Source: an uncultured Lachnospiraceae bacterium
GTDB lineage: Bacteria; Bacillota; Clostridia; Lachnospirales; Lachnospiraceae
Length of the DNA: 6,115 nt
Assembly (NCBI GenBank): GCA_946533525.1
Contig: CAMNBW010000108.1
Coordinates: 1-6,115, forward strand
Direction of reading: 5' to 3'
In this document: positions 5,226-6,115 of the stretch, piece after piece
Numbering within the stretch: position 1 is the stretch's first letter
Layout of the letters: every line of letters begins with the position of its first letter
The notes under the pieces: generated by a model
The model's database searches: none
The model's input: only the letters and a program-made list of their open reading frames with translations
What the model was told of the DNA's origin: nothing
Made by a program: the position numbers and the translations under genes

Positions 5226-6115
5226 ATGGCGATTTTCGATATAATTGAAGACGTTTCGAAAAAGCAGGTAGAGAAGACCGACACGGGTGACAGCCGTATC
5301 ATGGGGCTCATGCTGGGGCAGGTGGTCAAGAACTACGACGACAACATGCCCGGCAAGGTGTGCATTATCCTTCTGTCCAGGGAGACTACGCAGGGAGAGG
5401 GAGACAAGGCGAACGCTTCAAGGATGCTCTGGGCAAGGGTAGTAAACCCCTCCGGAGGAAGCAGCTGGGGGCACTATTTCATCCCTGAGGTGGGGGATCT
5501 TGTGGTAGTGGCCTTCGAGCAGGGAAATATCGAGCGGGCCTATATAATCGGCTGTATACCCAAGACAAACGACAAGATAATCACCAAGTCCAAGGACAAG
5601 AACAACCGCTATAAGAAGATAGTCACGAAGTACGGCAATTCCATAATCTTTGAGGACGTCACCGAGGAGCAGCAGGAAGGGGAAGCCGGCGGCGCAGGGG
5701 CGGGCGGAGGAGTCCAGGGCGGAGGAGAAGAGCCCGGGTCCAAGGACAAGATCACGATAAAGACCTCGCTCGACCAGCATAAGATCTTCATCGACAATGA
5801 GAAGAAGCTCATTGAGATAACCGATAAGGAAAAGAACAACTATGTGAGGCTTAATACCGCCGAGGATAAAAGCCATATCGAGATAAAGGCGGCAAAGAAG
5901 CTGACCGTTACAGTCGGGGACAATATAAGCCTCGTCATGAACGGCGAGAGCGGGGCGGTGACGCTAAAGGCCAAGAAGGTGTCCATACAGACCGACGACG
6001 CGATGACCGTGGAAAGCTCGAACCGGGCGGAATTCAAGGGCTCCAACGTCACGATAGAGGGCTCCTCGATGGTAAAGCTCGAAAGCAACGGCTCCACCAG
6101 CATAGGCGGAACGCC
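5226..6115 (+). CDS. gp5/VgrG-like central spike protein (baseplate assembly protein V type), 3'-truncated
   Basis: The frame stays open to the window edge, giving 296 residues of a longer protein. Residues about 26-112 form the OB-fold of phage gpV/VgrG spikes: GLMLGQVV at the start, then PGKV, LWARVVNPSGG, WGHYFIPEVGDLVVVAFEQGN and YIIGC, which closely follow the family pattern. A lysine-rich link leads to KIVTKYGNSIIFED at 131-144. A Gly-rich insertion follows at 151-171. From about 174 onward there are short alternating strands (KITIKT, KIFID, LIEIT, HIEIK, LTVTV, VTLKAKKVSIQT and so on), as in the triple-stranded beta-helix needle. Trimers of such proteins sit on the gp27-like hub and puncture the target membrane, usually tipped by a PAAR protein, which would be expected downstream. 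The end of the needle and any C-terminal cargo domain cannot be judged here. Confidence 0.88.
   Translation, partial: MAIFDIIEDVSKKQVEKTDTGDSRIMGLMLGQVVKNYDDNMPGKVCIILLSRETTQGEGDKANASRMLWARVVNPSGGSSWGHYFIPEVGDLVVVAFEQGNIERAYIIGCIPKTNDKIITKSKDKNNRYKKIVTKYGNSIIFEDVTEEQQEGEAGGAGAGGGVQGGGEEPGSKDKITIKTSLDQHKIFIDNEKKLIEITDKEKNNYVRLNTAEDKSHIEIKAAKKLTVTVGDNISLVMNGESGAVTLKAKKVSIQTDDAMTVESSNRAEFKGSNVTIEGSSMVKLESNGSTSIGGT
5676..5738 (+). other. Glycine-rich linker insertion in the spike protein
   Basis: Codons 151-171 of the spike gene encode a Gly-rich stretch with interspersed Ala, Glu, Gln, Val and Pro. It interrupts the turn between the IIFED strand and the KITIKT strand at the start of the needle. 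VgrG-type spikes usually have only a short turn at this place. The composition closely resembles the insertion in the hub gene upstream. Confidence 0.85.

Noticed and set aside
5418..5876. A 152-codon open frame on the minus strand
   Set aside because: It lies wholly inside the spike gene, which has clear OB-fold and needle signatures on the + strand; the reverse frame shows no family pattern and no SD.
5840..6103. An 87-codon minus-strand frame near the right edge
   Set aside because: It overlaps the beta-helix part of the spike gene and has no independent support.
3933..6115. Type VI secretion VgrG interpretation
   Set aside because: Hub and spike are separate genes and are preceded by CIS_tube-family proteins, which fits eCIS or phage-tail loci better than a T6SS.

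Overview
The window is a run of co-directional, closely packed genes, all on the + strand, encoding part of the central spike/hub module of a contractile injection system (a headless phage-tail-like machine). The extracellular type (eCIS, of the Afp/PVC/MAC kind) is the best fit. Five coding regions are supported. In order they are: a long Glu/Arg/Asn-rich protein of unknown function that is cut off at the left edge; two related tube/hub-adaptor proteins of the CIS_tube family; a gp27/gpD-like hub protein; and a gp5/VgrG-like spike protein cut off at the right edge. The sheath, main tube, PAAR tip, gp25-like wedge, baseplate J-like proteins, ATPase and cargo genes are not in the window and would be expected on either side.

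The sequence suggests a Gram-positive, probably clostridial, host. Good AAGGAG/GAGG-type ribosome binding sites precede most genes, GC content is moderate, and ATA (Ile) and AGG/AGA (Arg) are used heavily. This taxonomic guess is an inference with modest confidence. No tRNA, rRNA, CRISPR, insertion sequence, integrase or convincing promoter was seen, so the genes are most simply read as the interior of one long operon.

Layout: 1-2079, 5'-truncated coil-rich protein with an internal 63-residue duplication. 2067-2110, four tandem 11-bp units that put a Shine-Dalgarno-like core and TAA stops in all three frames just before the next gene. 2117-2953 and 3006-3929, the paired CIS_tube proteins, neither with a recognisable LysM tail. 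3933-5153, the hub protein. 5154-5225, a short gap with a hairpin and a strong ribosome binding site. 5226 to the edge, the spike protein.

How they would work together (family knowledge plus inference): the gp5-like spike forms a trimeric needle on the gp27-like trimeric hub, and the CIS_tube proteins adapt that hub to the hexameric inner tube. The large first protein sits where Gram-positive contractile tails usually carry their tape-measure gene, but no homology proves that role. The most unusual points are the hub and spike being separate genes rather than one VgrG/Afp8-like fusion, matching glycine-rich insertions in both of them, the LysM-less CIS_tube pair, the uncharacterised duplicated coil-rich protein, and the SD/stop repeat array.
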